Below are positions 1-13,841 of a DNA stretch of 64,000 nt, piece after piece. The position numbers were made by a program, and so were the translations under genes. This DNA is from Bifidobacterium reuteri DSM 23975 (GTDB taxonomy: Bacteria > Actinomycetota > Actinomycetes > Actinomycetales > Bifidobacteriaceae): NCBI RefSeq assembly GCF_000741695.1, contig NZ_JGZK01000013.1, positions 62,001-126,000 of the forward strand, in the 5' to 3' direction. Position 1 is the first letter of the stretch; every line of letters starts with the position of its first letter. The notes below the pieces were generated by a model, which was given only the letters and a program-made list of their open reading frames with translations, had not been told where the DNA came from and made no database searches.

Positions 1-832
1 CGTAGTCGATGGCGTCGGATTCGTCCTCGCCGAGGTAGTGGGCCACGCCGGATACCTTGTTATGCACTTCCCCACCGCCCAGATCGGCCATCGAGATGGT
101 CTCGCCGGTGGCTGCCTTGACCACGTCCGGGCCGGTGACGAACATGTTCGAGTTCTCGCGGGTCATGATGATGAGGTCGGTCAGTGCAGGGCAGTAGACG
201 GCGCCGCCTGCGCACGGTCCGAGGATCAGGCTCAGCTGCGGCACGAATCCGCTGGCTTCGCAGGTCTTGCGGAAGATGCGGCCGTATTGGCTCAACGCCG
301 CCACGCCTTCCTGGATGCGCGCGCCGCCGGAATCCACGATGGCCACGATCGGCACTTTGAGCTCGATGGCCATATCCATGAGCCTGCAGATCTTCTGGCC
401 TTCCGCAGTGCCCAAGGTGCCGCCCTTGACGGAGAAGTCCTGTGCGTAGACGGCGACCTTGCGGCCGTATACCAAACCGAAGCCGGTGATGACGGCGGCC
501 CCTGCGTTGCCGCCGGCGATATTGCCGCCCTGGAATCGGCCGATCTCCTCGAACGTGCCGGTGTCGAACAGCAGATCCAAGCGTTCACGCGCGGTCTTCT
601 TGCCTTTGGCGTGCTGCTTGTCCCGGGCGCGCTCTTCGGCCGCACGGGCCAGTTCCGCGGCCTTGATCACGGCGGCGCGCAACGGCTGGTGGCCGGACGA
701 CTGGGCCACGGACGCCGCGACGGCTCCGGCGGCATCCCCCACGCCGACGTTGCCAGTCGCAGCCCCGGCCCCGGCAGCCATTGCTGCGGCCTGCGCGGCC
801 TTCACCGCCGGCGAATCCATGATGTCGGTCAT
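1..832 (-). CDS. Acyl-CoA carboxylase carboxyltransferase (beta) subunit, 3' part outside window
   Basis: Carboxyltransferase half of a biotin-dependent acetyl/propionyl-CoA carboxylase, which moves CO2 from carboxybiotin to the acyl-CoA to make malonyl- or methylmalonyl-CoA for fatty-acid synthesis. I translated it by hand because it runs off the window. It starts at ATG 830-832 and overlaps the stop of the upstream biotin carboxylase gene as ATGA. Residues 1 to about 60 are Ala/Gly-rich. KKTARERLDLLFD, then GGNIAGGNAGAAVITGFG and VDSGGARIQEG, are typical crotonase-fold motifs of this family. About 277 codons are visible, reading EDESDAIDY at the edge; the family is usually about 500 residues. 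Translational coupling to the biotin subunit fits one holoenzyme. In bifidobacteria the type I fatty acid synthase often lies next to these genes, but here that would be outside the window. Confidence 0.93.
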   Translation of the reverse strand, partial: MTDIMDSPAVKAAQAAAMAAGAGAATGNVGVGDAAGAVAASVAQSSGHQPLRAAVIKAAELARAAEERARDKQHAKGKKTARERLDLLFDTGTFEEIGRFQGGNIAGGNAGAAVITGFGLVYGRKVAVYAQDFSVKGGTLGTAEGQKICRLMDMAIELKVPIVAIVDSGGARIQEGVAALSQYGRIFRKTCEASGFVPQLSLILGPCAGGAVYCPALTDLIIMTRENSNMFVTGPDVVKAATGETISMADLGGGEVHNKVSGVAHYLGEDESDAIDY

Positions 833-2781
833 TTGGCGGCCTCCTTCTTGGAATCCGCTGCCTTATCGGCTCCCTCTGACGAGGGAGCTGTCGGCGCAGC
901 CGACTGAGGGAGAGACCCCGGCGCAGCCGCAGCGGCCTTGGCCTTGCCGGCGTTCACGTCCAGCGTGACCAACGTGTCGCCCGCCTCCACGCCGTCGGCG
1001 GGGCTCACGAAGATCTTCTTCACCTCGCCTGCGGCCGGAGCGTACACATAGTTCTCCATCTTCATCGATTCGAGCACCACCAGCAGGTCGCCCTTGGCCA
1101 CCTGCTGCCCTTCGGACACGTTGATGCGCGTGACCACCGCCTGCATCGGGGAGGCGATGATGCCGGACTTGGCGCCGTCGTTGGCTGCCGCAGCTCCAGA
1201 GCCGACGTTATGCAGTCCCGCGCCGCGCAGCGGCTGCGTGGGGCGCTTGGCGTTGCGGGCGCGGGCCGAACCGGTGAGGCTCTCCACGATGTCCATCGGC
1301 ACGGTGAGCGTGACGCGGCGGTTGTTCATCTCGATGACGAAGGTCTCGGACTTGGACCTGTCCGGCACGGCCGCAGCCGGGGCGCCGGCCAGCGACGCCG
1401 GCTGGCCGGATGCGGCGGAGGCGGGCGTGCGGTTCAGATACGTGCGCTCCAGCCATTTGGTGGTCACCGAGAACGGATGGCCATGCTCGGCGGTGAAATC
1501 GTCGTTACGGAAGATCTCCTTGTACAGGGAAATCGGCGTGGGCACGCCTTCGATCACCAGTTCGTCAAGCACGCGGCGCACGCGGGCCACGGCGTCGGCG
1601 CGGTTCTGCGCGGTGACGATCACCTTGCCCATCATCGAGTCGAACTTCGGTGAGATGGTGTCGCCCTGTTCCACGCCGGTGTCGATGCGTACGCCGGGGC
1701 CAGCGGGCCATTGGATCTTCTCGAGGGTGCCGGAACCGGGTGTCAGGTTGGTGGCGGGGTCCTCACTGGTGATGCGCAGCTCGAAGCTGTGGCCACGCGG
1801 TTCGGGGGCGCGGGTGAGCTCGCCGCCGTCGGCGATCACCAGCTGTTCGCGCACCAGGTCGAGGCCGCTGACCTCTTCGGAGACCGTATGCTCGACCTGC
1901 AGTCGGGGATTGACTTCCAGGAAGTAGACCTTGCCGTTGGGCGTCACCATGAACTCGCAGGTACCCAGACCCACATAGCCCACGGTGGTGAACAGCCTGC
2001 GGGAGTATTCCTCCAGCGTGGCCACCGTTTCCTCGCTCAGGAAGGGGGCCGGCGCCTCCTCCACCAGTTTCTGGTTGCGCCGCTGCAGCGAGCAGTCGCG
2101 CGTGGAGTACACGGTGAAGTTGCCGTGGGAGTCGCGTCCGGACTGGGTCTCCACGTGGCGGGCCTTGTCCACGAACTTCTCGATGAAGTATTCCTTGAGA
2201 TCGCCGCCCTGCAACGCGTCATGGTTCATGTAGAAGCGCCGCAGCTCCTCGTCGTCATGGACCACGGTGATGCCGTGGCCGCCGCCGCCATCGGTGCGTT
2301 TCATCATGATCGGATAGCCGTGGGTGTGTGCGAAATCGAGCAGTGTGCGCACATCGGTCACCGGTTCGGACAGGCCCGGCACCGGCGGCACCTTGGCGCG
2401 CAACGCCACGCGGCGCGCGGTGATCTTGTCGCCGAGATCGACCAGCGCGGTGTGATGCGGCCCCACCCAGATCGCCCCGGCCTCTTCGACTTTGGATGCG
2501 AAGCTCGGCACTTCGGAGAGGAATCCGTATCCGGGATGCACAGCGTTCGCCCCTGTGCGGTGGAGGATGTCGATGAGCAGGTCCTCGTTCAGATAGGTGT
2601 CCTTGTAGGTATCCCCCGAAAGCAGATAGGCCTCATCCGCCATGCTCACATATCGGCTGTTGCGATCCTGCTCGGCGTACACGGCCACCGTGGAGATCCC
2701 CATCTCCTTCGCCGTACGCACCACGCGAAGCGCGATTTCCCCTCGGTTCGCGATCAGTAGTTTGTTGACACTTTGAGTCAT
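829..2781 (-). CDS. accC: Biotin carboxylase fused to biotin carboxyl carrier domain (acyl-CoA carboxylase alpha subunit)
   Basis: ATP-dependent biotin carboxylase with a C-terminal biotinyl domain (650 aa). I chose ATG 2779-2781, whose protein begins MTQSVNKLLIANRGEIALR, because GGGGAAAA lies just upstream and LLIANRGEIA is the family N-terminus; the 54 codons further upstream are intergenic. The ATP-grasp core includes MKRTDGGGGHGI and FLEVNPRLQVEHTVSEEV. The biotinyl domain carries VLESMKMENYV, where the second Lys is biotinylated. It is coupled to the carboxyltransferase gene by an ATGA overlap, and birA (which would biotinylate it) and bioY lie next door. Oddity: the last 20 or so codons, after TLVTLDV, are Ala/Ser/Lys-rich and are encoded by a copy of a palindromic repeat that is otherwise intergenic (868-916). 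Confidence 0.95.
   Translation of the reverse strand: MTQSVNKLLIANRGEIALRVVRTAKEMGISTVAVYAEQDRNSRYVSMADEAYLLSGDTYKDTYLNEDLLIDILHRTGANAVHPGYGFLSEVPSFASKVEEAGAIWVGPHHTALVDLGDKITARRVALRAKVPPVPGLSEPVTDVRTLLDFAHTHGYPIMMKRTDGGGGHGITVVHDDEELRRFYMNHDALQGGDLKEYFIEKFVDKARHVETQSGRDSHGNFTVYSTRDCSLQRRNQKLVEEAPAPFLSEETVATLEEYSRRLFTTVGYVGLGTCEFMVTPNGKVYFLEVNPRLQVEHTVSEEVSGLDLVREQLVIADGGELTRAPEPRGHSFELRITSEDPATNLTPGSGTLEKIQWPAGPGVRIDTGVEQGDTISPKFDSMMGKVIVTAQNRADAVARVRRVLDELVIEGVPTPISLYKEIFRNDDFTAEHGHPFSVTTKWLERTYLNRTPASAASGQPASLAGAPAAAVPDRSKSETFVIEMNNRRVTLTVPMDIVESLTGSARARNAKRPTQPLRGAGLHNVGSGAAAANDGAKSGIIASPMQAVVTRINVSEGQQVAKGDLLVVLESMKMENYVYAPAAGEVKKIFVSPADGVEAGDTLVTLDVNAGKAKAAAAAPGSLPQSAAPTAPSSEGADKAADSKKEAAK
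868..916 (-). repeat. Copy of the dispersed palindromic repeat inside the accC 3' end
   Basis: The minus strand reads CTCTCCCTCAGTCGGCTGCG, then CCGACAGCTCCCTCGTCAGAG and GGAGCC. This is the same two-hairpin core seen in the intergenic copies at 7321-7420, 17955-18059 and 43901-43961. Here it is translated as part of the tail after the biotinyl domain (SLPQSAAPTAPSSEGAD). Confidence 0.8.
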
Positions 2782-3129
2782 ATTGACAGATTTTCCCCTT
2801 GCCGTCAGGCCCAGGCAATCGCCGTCCGCACAAAAGCGATCATCCTGTTTTGTAGGGCGGCAACAAACGGCCGCGTAGGTTCCGGTTACGTAACCGGACG
2901 ATACGCCGCTGATTTTCCGCGGAATTGCAACGTTTGTGGCCATGGCACCAACAGTGTCCGCCAGTTGACGATAACAACGGTTTCGTCAATGCCCGACAAA
3001 GAAGCGCTCGGTTTTTTGTACTTTGATACGAAACCGCACGAAAGCGAACAACCGTACGATGGCTTTCGAAGTTGGGGAAGGCTCCGAATACGCCGGTGCC
3101 CGCGCCACACCACCAAAGGGGATTCAATC
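2782..3129. promoter_or_regulatory. Divergent accC / bioY control region with several inverted repeats
   Basis: No credible gene lies in this 348-bp gap between divergent biotin-related genes. It holds a perfect 18-bp palindrome, TCCGGTTACGTAACCGGA, at 2881-2898. An inverted repeat with arms TTGACGA/TCGTCAA and an 11-nt spacer lies at 2965-2989. A third dyad pairs CGGTTTTTTGTA (3009-3020) with TACGAAACCG (3027-3036). The last two share CGGTTT/AAACCG ends and lie closer to bioY, so they may be operators for a biotin-responsive repressor; that is inference. An AAAGGGG ribosome-binding site for bioY is at about 3114-3120. Confidence 0.55.
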
Positions 3130-3729
3130 ATGCAAACCACACCTACCGCGGCGCCGTCCGCCTCCGCATCCACCGTCGCACGCCGCATCGCAGCCGTCTC
3201 ATGGAAGCCGGTGCTGTTCGCCGTACTGCTCTGGCTGTCCGCCGCAGCCGGTGAGATCCCGGTTCCAGGCACTCCTGTTCCGATCACGCTGCAGACGTTC
3301 GTGGTGATGCTCGCCGGGCTGATGCTGACGTGGAGACAGGCCGGATCAGCACTGGCGCTGTACATCGCGGCCGGCGCCGCCGGTCTGCCGGTGTTCGCCG
3401 GCGGTGCATCCACGATGGCTCTGGTCGGTCCGAGCGCGGGCTTCATCCTGGGCTTCCTGCCCGGTGCCGTAGCCATCGCCCTGCTGCGCGGCAAGGCTGA
3501 TACGTCGTCCTTCAGTGCCGCCGCACTGACCGCAGGCCGCTACATGCTGGCCGCCATCATCGGAGGCGTTGTGGTGGTGTATGCGTTCGGCATCACCGTG
3601 CAGTCCGCCCTGACCGGCGCGCCGGCGCTTGCCGTGACGCTCGCCTCGATGGGCTTCATCGCCGGCGACGCCGTCAAGGCCGTCGTGGCGGCGCTGGCCG
3701 CTGCCGGGCTGAGCAAGCTCGGACGCTGA
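3130..3729 (+). CDS. bioY: Biotin transporter substrate-binding S component BioY
   Basis: Integral membrane biotin-capture protein of the ECF transporter class (199 aa). The start at ATG 3130 (MQTTPTAAPSASAS) is chosen because AAAGGGG precedes it at good spacing; the longer open frame upstream is intergenic. The sequence has the BioY pattern: PVPITLQTFVVMLAGLMLTWRQA, GAAGLPVFAGG and GPSAGFILGFLPGA, with about six hydrophobic segments and a conserved GD near the C-terminus (GFIAGDAVKAVVAAL). No ECF T or A component gene is in this window, so it either shares energizing modules encoded elsewhere or works alone. It is divergent from the biotin-dependent carboxylase and convergent with birA, and is separated from birA by a bidirectional terminator. 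Confidence 0.95.
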   Translation: MQTTPTAAPSASASTVARRIAAVSWKPVLFAVLLWLSAAAGEIPVPGTPVPITLQTFVVMLAGLMLTWRQAGSALALYIAAGAAGLPVFAGGASTMALVGPSAGFILGFLPGAVAIALLRGKADTSSFSAAALTAGRYMLAAIIGGVVVVYAFGITVQSALTGAPALAVTLASMGFIAGDAVKAVVAALAAAGLSKLGR

Positions 3730-3770
3730 TGATGCTGCGGCAATGACTTGCTGCAACACGCCCTATTGAT

Positions 3771-3810
3771 ATGGTTTGGCCACGGGTAATTCGCCCGTGG
3801 CCCAAACCAT
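3771..3810. terminator. Bidirectional terminator between bioY and birA
   Basis: Arms ATGGTTTGG plus CCACGGG pair with CCCGTGG, one bulged C, and CCAAACCAT around a TAATTCG loop. The sequence is T-rich on the bioY side (TCTCTCTGTTTCTTTT). It sits between two convergent stop codons. Confidence 0.85.
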
Positions 3811-3859
3811 TCTCTCTGTTTCTTTTCATCACCGGTGCAGCATTGACGCCGGTGACACC

Positions 3860-4771
3860 TTACAGCACACCGACATCCGCAGTGTGCACAGTATGCTCCA
3901 CCCCATCTGCTGTGCGCAGAATCAGTGAAGCGTCATTGTCCAAACCGACTGCGGTGCCGGCGAGCGCGGTTCCATCGGTGAAGTGGGCTTCCACGGTGCG
4001 ACCTCTCGCCCAGCACACGGCGCGCATCTCCTCGTGCAGGGCCGCAATGGCACCTTGCGGGTCGGCGATGAACGCCGTCAGCCGTTCGCGCAAACCAGTC
4101 ACCTCGCGCGCGGCGATGGCGTCGCGCATCGTGGTGAACGGCGGCAGGCCATTGGCATGCAACTGCAGGGAGGTCGACTGCGATGTGGGCAGTAGCGTAG
4201 GCGGCAACGCCAGATTCAGGCCGACGCCGATCACCAACGCCACATCGTCATCACGACCGGGCGAGTCAGGCTGCGCGCTGCCGGACGGTGGCAACATGAC
4301 CACCTGCGACAGCAGTCCGCCAAGCTTCAGACCGTGGCAGTACACGTCGTTGGGCCACTTCAGCTCCAGGAAGTGTTCGGCATCGATCATCGAGGCCCCC
4401 GACGCCTCGATCATCCCGTTCAGCGCATCCAGGGTGGCCAGGCCCGCGATCATCTGCAGCCAACCGTTGATGGTCTCATCCAGTGCGACCGCACGCGGCA
4501 CTCGCACCACATACGATATCGTCGAGCAGCTGCCCGGCTGGCTGATCCAGGTATGCCCGTTGCGGCCGTGTCCGGCAACCTGGCTGTCGGCTGCAACCAC
4601 GACGACCGCGAGGCCGTGTGCCGTATGCGAGGGCAGCGTCAATGAGCCATCAGTGATCATTGACGCGGCAAGCGCGTTGGTGGAGTCGGTCTCATCGACA
4701 CTGATGACCCGATCCGCCACCGCCTCGGTTCGAGGCAACCGAGGTTGTGCAATAGACAGTGTATGTATCAT
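3860..4771 (-). CDS. birA: Biotin-protein ligase (biotin-[acetyl-CoA-carboxylase] ligase), without DNA-binding domain
   Basis: Adenylates biotin and attaches it to the carrier-domain lysine, here presumably of the carboxylase at 829-2781. The start at ATG 4769-4771 (MIHTLSIAQPRLPR) gives 303 aa. The open frame continues 40 codons further upstream but into a region shared with the divergent gene. Visible motifs are DETDSTNALA, the biotinoyl-AMP loop GHGRNGHTW, LKWPNDVYCHGLKLGGLL and a C-terminal small domain. The catalytic domain starts almost at the N-terminus, so there is no winged-helix domain. This is a group I, enzyme-only BirA and cannot be the classical biotin repressor. The Shine-Dalgarno sequence is weak, so the exact start is uncertain. 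Confidence 0.93.
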   Translation of the reverse strand: MIHTLSIAQPRLPRTEAVADRVISVDETDSTNALAASMITDGSLTLPSHTAHGLAVVVVAADSQVAGHGRNGHTWISQPGSCSTISYVVRVPRAVALDETINGWLQMIAGLATLDALNGMIEASGASMIDAEHFLELKWPNDVYCHGLKLGGLLSQVVMLPPSGSAQPDSPGRDDDVALVIGVGLNLALPPTLLPTSQSTSLQLHANGLPPFTTMRDAIAAREVTGLRERLTAFIADPQGAIAALHEEMRAVCWARGRTVEAHFTDGTALAGTAVGLDNDASLILRTADGVEHTVHTADVGVL

Positions 4772-4934
4772 GGGCAACACGTTACCGTATTCTTCGCCTG
4801 AAAACGAGCGATACACTGCCTGAAATCGGCGTATTTCCAAGGAAAAACGACTCTTGGCGACGTGTGAACGCTCACAGGTGAGCAGGCTCACAACCTATCC
4901 CCATCCGTTGGCATTACCGGCTACCATTGCAACC

Positions 4935-7262
4935 ATGACCCGACCAGTATCCCTACAGCCAGACACGACAGGCCCTGCCCATCCACGACTCGCACGCATC
5001 GGTTCCGCCGCGCGTTGGACATTGGCCGTATCGGCATGCCTGTGGCTGGCGCTGTGCACTGCTGTAGGACCGCTGTATTGGGATTTCGACAACGGCACCA
5101 TCGCGCATTGGAATTGGACCAATACTGCCATTTTCGCGGGCTCGTTCATCGTGTATCTCGGCATCGTCGTGGCGCTGGTGCGCTTTGCTGCCCTGGGCCA
5201 TATGCTGCCCAAGCCGCTGCATCAATGGCTCTGCCGCGTCCAGCGCACCGTGTGCGGTCTATTCAGCGGCCGCGAAGTCACCAGCGCAGTCGCCGATAAT
5301 GCGGTTCCCGCCCATGACGCCACTGACAGCACAATCCCAACCAGCACGAACCCCGGCGACCGCCGATCCGACGCGAATGGCTCTACTGAATCTGCCACGG
5401 CCCATGCCTCGCGGATACGCGCCATACTGCCGGTCGCAGGCCGCGCCATCATGTATGCGATGGCGGTTCTGGACCGGTGGATTGTGCGGGGCACGAACCG
5501 GTTCTGGAAGCTCGCTCTGGTGTTCTTCATCGGATGGTTATGGGTGCCCACCACCCTGCTGGCCGCGTTCGGCGCCGACATCCGCTCGCAGATCCGCGAA
5601 TTCAGTTGGGCCTGGAATCAATGGACCGGGTTGAAACAGCCATATATCGGCTTCTTCTCGTTCGTCCCGATGGACATCTACCCCACCGCGCACTACATGT
5701 GGCCGTCCGACCCCACGTACCTCACTGACCAGCACAATATCGCGCTGACCCTCATATACGGCGCCACGGCCGCATTCTCACGCTATGTCACCGGTTCGAA
5801 TGACGCAGGCATCGTGGTGCTCGCGGCATTGCAGATGCTGTTCGCCGTGTTCTGCTGCGCTTCCACCGCCCACCGGTTCCTGAATCGTCCGTGGATGCGA
5901 ACCGACGCCCGCTCCTCGGCCACGAATGAGGACCTCGATGAGAGCACAGACGAAGGCCCGGACGAAGGCCCACAGCCATCCGAAACTCCATCCATAACAC
6001 CATCCACAACTCCCCAATACGCAGGTGGATTGGCCCGTGTGCTGATACTACTGTTCTTCATGGTCTGCCCGTTAGCCGTGTTCTCGACCATCTCGCTGAC
6101 CAAGTCCCCATTGTTCGCATTCGCATTCGTCTGGTGGTTTGGCGTCTGGTATGAGCTGGCGCAGACCTGGCGTCCTGCAGGACGGCGCCGCGGCGGCAGA
6201 CTACACAGCATTGCGAAGACCAGTGTTAGCGCCGCAGCTGGCAACGCCGACGAAGCCATCAGCGACACCAAAGACAACAACAGCGCCGACGAATCGCACG
6301 TGGCACCAGCGCACTCGCCGTCTGCCCCGATCCGGCTGCCCCGCCATAGCCTTATCGCATTGATACTGTCCAGCTGCGTGATGCTGATTTCCGCCAAATA
6401 CGCGTGGTATATCATCGCCCTGCAATTCGTACTGGCCCTTATCGCCGACCGCCGCCGCTGGAGCACGTATGTAGCGGCGTTGCTCATCCCCACTGTGCTG
6501 ATTCATGGCGGCATCGTCCTCGCCATCCAATCGCATGTCATCATTGGAGGCGACCCCATCGAAAGCCGAGGCGTGCAGCTGCAGATGATCGCCCGCGTGG
6601 CGCAGCGTAATCCCGACGGCATTTCGGCGGACGCCGCCAAGAACCTGTCTCCGGTGTTCAATCAGGACCAGATGGCGGACGCGTACTTCCAGCAGGATGC
6701 CGATCCGGTGAAATCGTCCGGCATCCAAGCCAAGAAGGTCAGCTACAAATGGCGTACAGTCACGCCTGAAGACATGGAGAAGTTCAACAAAGCATGGCTC
6801 GATATCGTCATGGACAATCCTGTCATCGCGCTTGATGCGCTGTTGGCCAAATGCTTCGGCTACTTCAACGTCACCGATCAGCCATACGTATCCATGGGGT
6901 ATTACATCAACAGCGATTATGTGCAGAAGCATTCCACGTGGATCAAGTCGTACCATCATGATTGGCGTGAGAAGGTGGCTGGATTCGCCACTGCCTGGGG
7001 CTCGATACCGGTATTGGGCTGGTTCACGCACGGCAACTTCTACGTGGTGCTGACCCTGCTCATCGGAGCGGCCGAGGTGATTCGCCGTCGCTGGCTGACG
7101 CTGATGACGCATATTCCGCTGCTGCTGCTGATGGGCGTGATGATCACTGCGCCGGCCAACAACTTCGAGCGCCATATGCTGCCCGTGGCATTCGTGTTCG
7201 GGTTCGTGGCCCTTTCTTATTGGCGTGAGTCGCTGAGCGAACGCCAGCACACCCAGCACTGA
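4935..7262 (+). CDS. Large multi-pass membrane protein, DUF6020-like
   Basis: Predicted polytopic membrane protein of 775 aa from ATG 4935 (MTRPVSLQPDTTG); an in-frame ATG at 4854 would add 27 residues but overlaps the birA leader. Hydrophobic segments occur near residues 32-50, 65-90, 190-220 and throughout the C-terminal half. The linkers are hydrophilic and acidic, for example DLDESTDEGPDEGPQPSE. The arrangement YLTDQHNIALTLIYG, a long helix, then SLTKSPLFAFAFVWWFGVWY resembles the DUF6020 membrane family, related to glycosyltransferase-like membrane proteins of unknown role. The assignment is from memory and function is unknown. It is divergent from birA and has no obvious operon partner. 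Confidence 0.8.
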   Translation: MTRPVSLQPDTTGPAHPRLARIGSAARWTLAVSACLWLALCTAVGPLYWDFDNGTIAHWNWTNTAIFAGSFIVYLGIVVALVRFAALGHMLPKPLHQWLCRVQRTVCGLFSGREVTSAVADNAVPAHDATDSTIPTSTNPGDRRSDANGSTESATAHASRIRAILPVAGRAIMYAMAVLDRWIVRGTNRFWKLALVFFIGWLWVPTTLLAAFGADIRSQIREFSWAWNQWTGLKQPYIGFFSFVPMDIYPTAHYMWPSDPTYLTDQHNIALTLIYGATAAFSRYVTGSNDAGIVVLAALQMLFAVFCCASTAHRFLNRPWMRTDARSSATNEDLDESTDEGPDEGPQPSETPSITPSTTPQYAGGLARVLILLFFMVCPLAVFSTISLTKSPLFAFAFVWWFGVWYELAQTWRPAGRRRGGRLHSIAKTSVSAAAGNADEAISDTKDNNSADESHVAPAHSPSAPIRLPRHSLIALILSSCVMLISAKYAWYIIALQFVLALIADRRRWSTYVAALLIPTVLIHGGIVLAIQSHVIIGGDPIESRGVQLQMIARVAQRNPDGISADAAKNLSPVFNQDQMADAYFQQDADPVKSSGIQAKKVSYKWRTVTPEDMEKFNKAWLDIVMDNPVIALDALLAKCFGYFNVTDQPYVSMGYYINSDYVQKHSTWIKSYHHDWREKVAGFATAWGSIPVLGWFTHGNFYVVLTLLIGAAEVIRRRWLTLMTHIPLLLLMGVMITAPANNFERHMLPVAFVFGFVALSYWRESLSERQHTQH

Positions 7263-7320
7263 ACTGCTCCCCTTCACCCAGTTCAACCGGCTGCGAGAGG
7301 AATCTGACGGCTTTGCGTCA

Positions 7321-7420
7321 CTAATAATTGAACGCTGCATCTCCTGTCTCTCCCCAGTCGGCTTCGCCGCCAGTCCCTCTTCAGAGGGGCCAAAAACACA
7401 GCTGTCTGCTTCACGGCAAC
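7321..7420 (+). repeat. Dispersed intergenic repeat, copy 1 (about 100 bp)
   Basis: Runs from CTAATAATTGAACGCTGCAT to CTTCACGGCAAC. It aligns along its whole length with 17955-18059. The core has two hairpins, one around GTCGGCTTCGCCG and one around CCCTCTTCAGAGGGG. Confidence 0.8.
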
Positions 7421-7487
7421 ATACAAGATAGACCACTAGCGGCTGAGGTAAACCAGAATGCAGGGACAAGATATTAGACTGTTACCT

Positions 7488-8402
7488 ATGCCTTCGAATT
7501 TCCTCGATCTATTATCTGCTGATGTATCCAATGACACTGATGGTACGGCAGTGGATCGCATTCGGGTTGTGCTGTTTGAATGCCTGTTCGACGAGCTCGC
7601 CGACCAACGGGTGACGTCGCTGTTCAATGTGCTTGGGTACGAAGGCGGTTTTCCATGCTATGCCATTGCCGGGTATCCGGCACGCTCCGCGGCACGGACT
7701 CGCGCGTCCATAGAAAAAATCGTGTCCGATTTTGGCGGTGACTGTCTCACGGCGACCCATACCCTTGGCGTGCTGTCAATCAATGATGAAGCAGATCTTG
7801 CACAGAGCATTGCCGACGACGGTGACGATACGCTCGGCACCGCAGATCATGATAAGAACGAGGCACAGGACAGAACGGTAGTCGTCGCGCTCATTACCCC
7901 GGTTGGAGCGGCCACTCCGGAGCTTATCTGCAATACGGTCGCCTCCGCATATGACGATGCTCGCCCTTTGGCATTGGGACCTCAGCTACGCGGCACTTCC
8001 GGCGCCATGCGCTCGATACGCTCATCGCTGTATTGTCTGAAGGCTGCGCCAGCGTTGGCGGCTGCCGTGCATCAGCTGCCACGTCCGTTGCGCAACGACG
8101 ATGCGCTGCCGGAACGTGCGCTTATCGGTGATCAGGATGCGCGCAAGGTATTAGTAGAGGCCGTGTACGGCAGTCTGGCCAACGCGAGTACCGATAACTC
8201 GACGATGGTGACGGTATCGACGTTCCTCAAATATGGCGGGTCACTGGAGACGACGGCCAAGGAGCTGAATGTGCATCCGAATACGATTCGCTACCGCTTG
8301 AAGCGCGCAGCGGAGTCCACCGGCTGGGATGCCACCGATCCGCGTGAAGCGTTCGTACTGTCGTGCGCCATTGCGCTGGGCCGTGTCGCCGGTCTCAGCT
8401 GA
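7488..8402 (+). CDS. PucR-type helix-turn-helix transcriptional regulator
   Basis: Predicted DNA-binding regulator (304 aa from ATG 7488; ATG 7458 is an alternative and neither has a clear Shine-Dalgarno sequence). The N-terminal 220 residues are a poorly conserved sensory region. The C-terminal 80 residues match the PucR C-terminal HTH: FLKYGGSLETTAKELNVHPN followed by TIRYRLKRAAESTG and AFVLSCAIALGRVAGL. This domain is found in regulators of purine, amino-acid and other catabolic genes. It stands alone between a repeat copy and the rRNA operon, so its targets cannot be read from context. Confidence 0.85.
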   Translation: MPSNFLDLLSADVSNDTDGTAVDRIRVVLFECLFDELADQRVTSLFNVLGYEGGFPCYAIAGYPARSAARTRASIEKIVSDFGGDCLTATHTLGVLSINDEADLAQSIADDGDDTLGTADHDKNEAQDRTVVVALITPVGAATPELICNTVASAYDDARPLALGPQLRGTSGAMRSIRSSLYCLKAAPALAAAVHQLPRPLRNDDALPERALIGDQDARKVLVEAVYGSLANASTDNSTMVTVSTFLKYGGSLETTAKELNVHPNTIRYRLKRAAESTGWDATDPREAFVLSCAIALGRVAGLS

Positions 8403-8474
8403 CCTCATTCCAAAGATGACTGTGTCGTGTGCCTCTCCCTCACCCGGCTGTCGCCGGAGGGGCTGGATAAAGGG

Positions 8475-8507
8475 AAAGCCCTGGTACCGTGTGGGTATCG
8501 GGGCTTT
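8475..8507 (-). terminator. rRNA operon terminator
   Basis: On the minus strand AAAGCCC plus CGATACC pairs with GGTACCA plus GGGCTTT around a short loop, just downstream of 5S, followed by a pyrimidine-rich run. Confidence 0.75.
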
Positions 8508-8517
8508 GTAAGTGTTA

Positions 8518-8635
8518 ATGCGGCGGCGTGCTACTCTCCCACACCCTGTCGGGTGCAGTACCATCGCCGTGCCAGGCCTTAGCTTCCGGGTTCGGAATGG
8601 GACCGGGCGTCTCACCTGGGCCATGGCCGCCGCAA
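8518..8635 (-). rRNA. rrf: 5S ribosomal RNA
   Basis: The minus strand reads TTGCGGCGGCCATGGCCCAG at the 5' side, then the conserved GACGCCCGGTCCCATTCCGA segment, and closes with CACGCCGCCGCA, which pairs with the 5' end. It lies about 180 nt after 23S in the usual 16S-23S-5S order. Ends are approximate to a few bases. Confidence 0.95.
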
Positions 8636-8812
8636 GAATCAGTTGTACGGTCGGGAACCGTGTTCCCGCCGGCATGGTGGCGGCCTGGGAACCGGAGGAT
8701 GGACGCGAGGATGTTCTGTTGTTTCGTGCGATGCGCTTGGGATCCGTGTCGTCTCCCTGTCGTCCGCATCATGCCGTCGCAGTACGGTGCCCCAACCCGT
8801 TGGTTGGGATGA

Positions 8813-13841
<5,029 letters not shown>

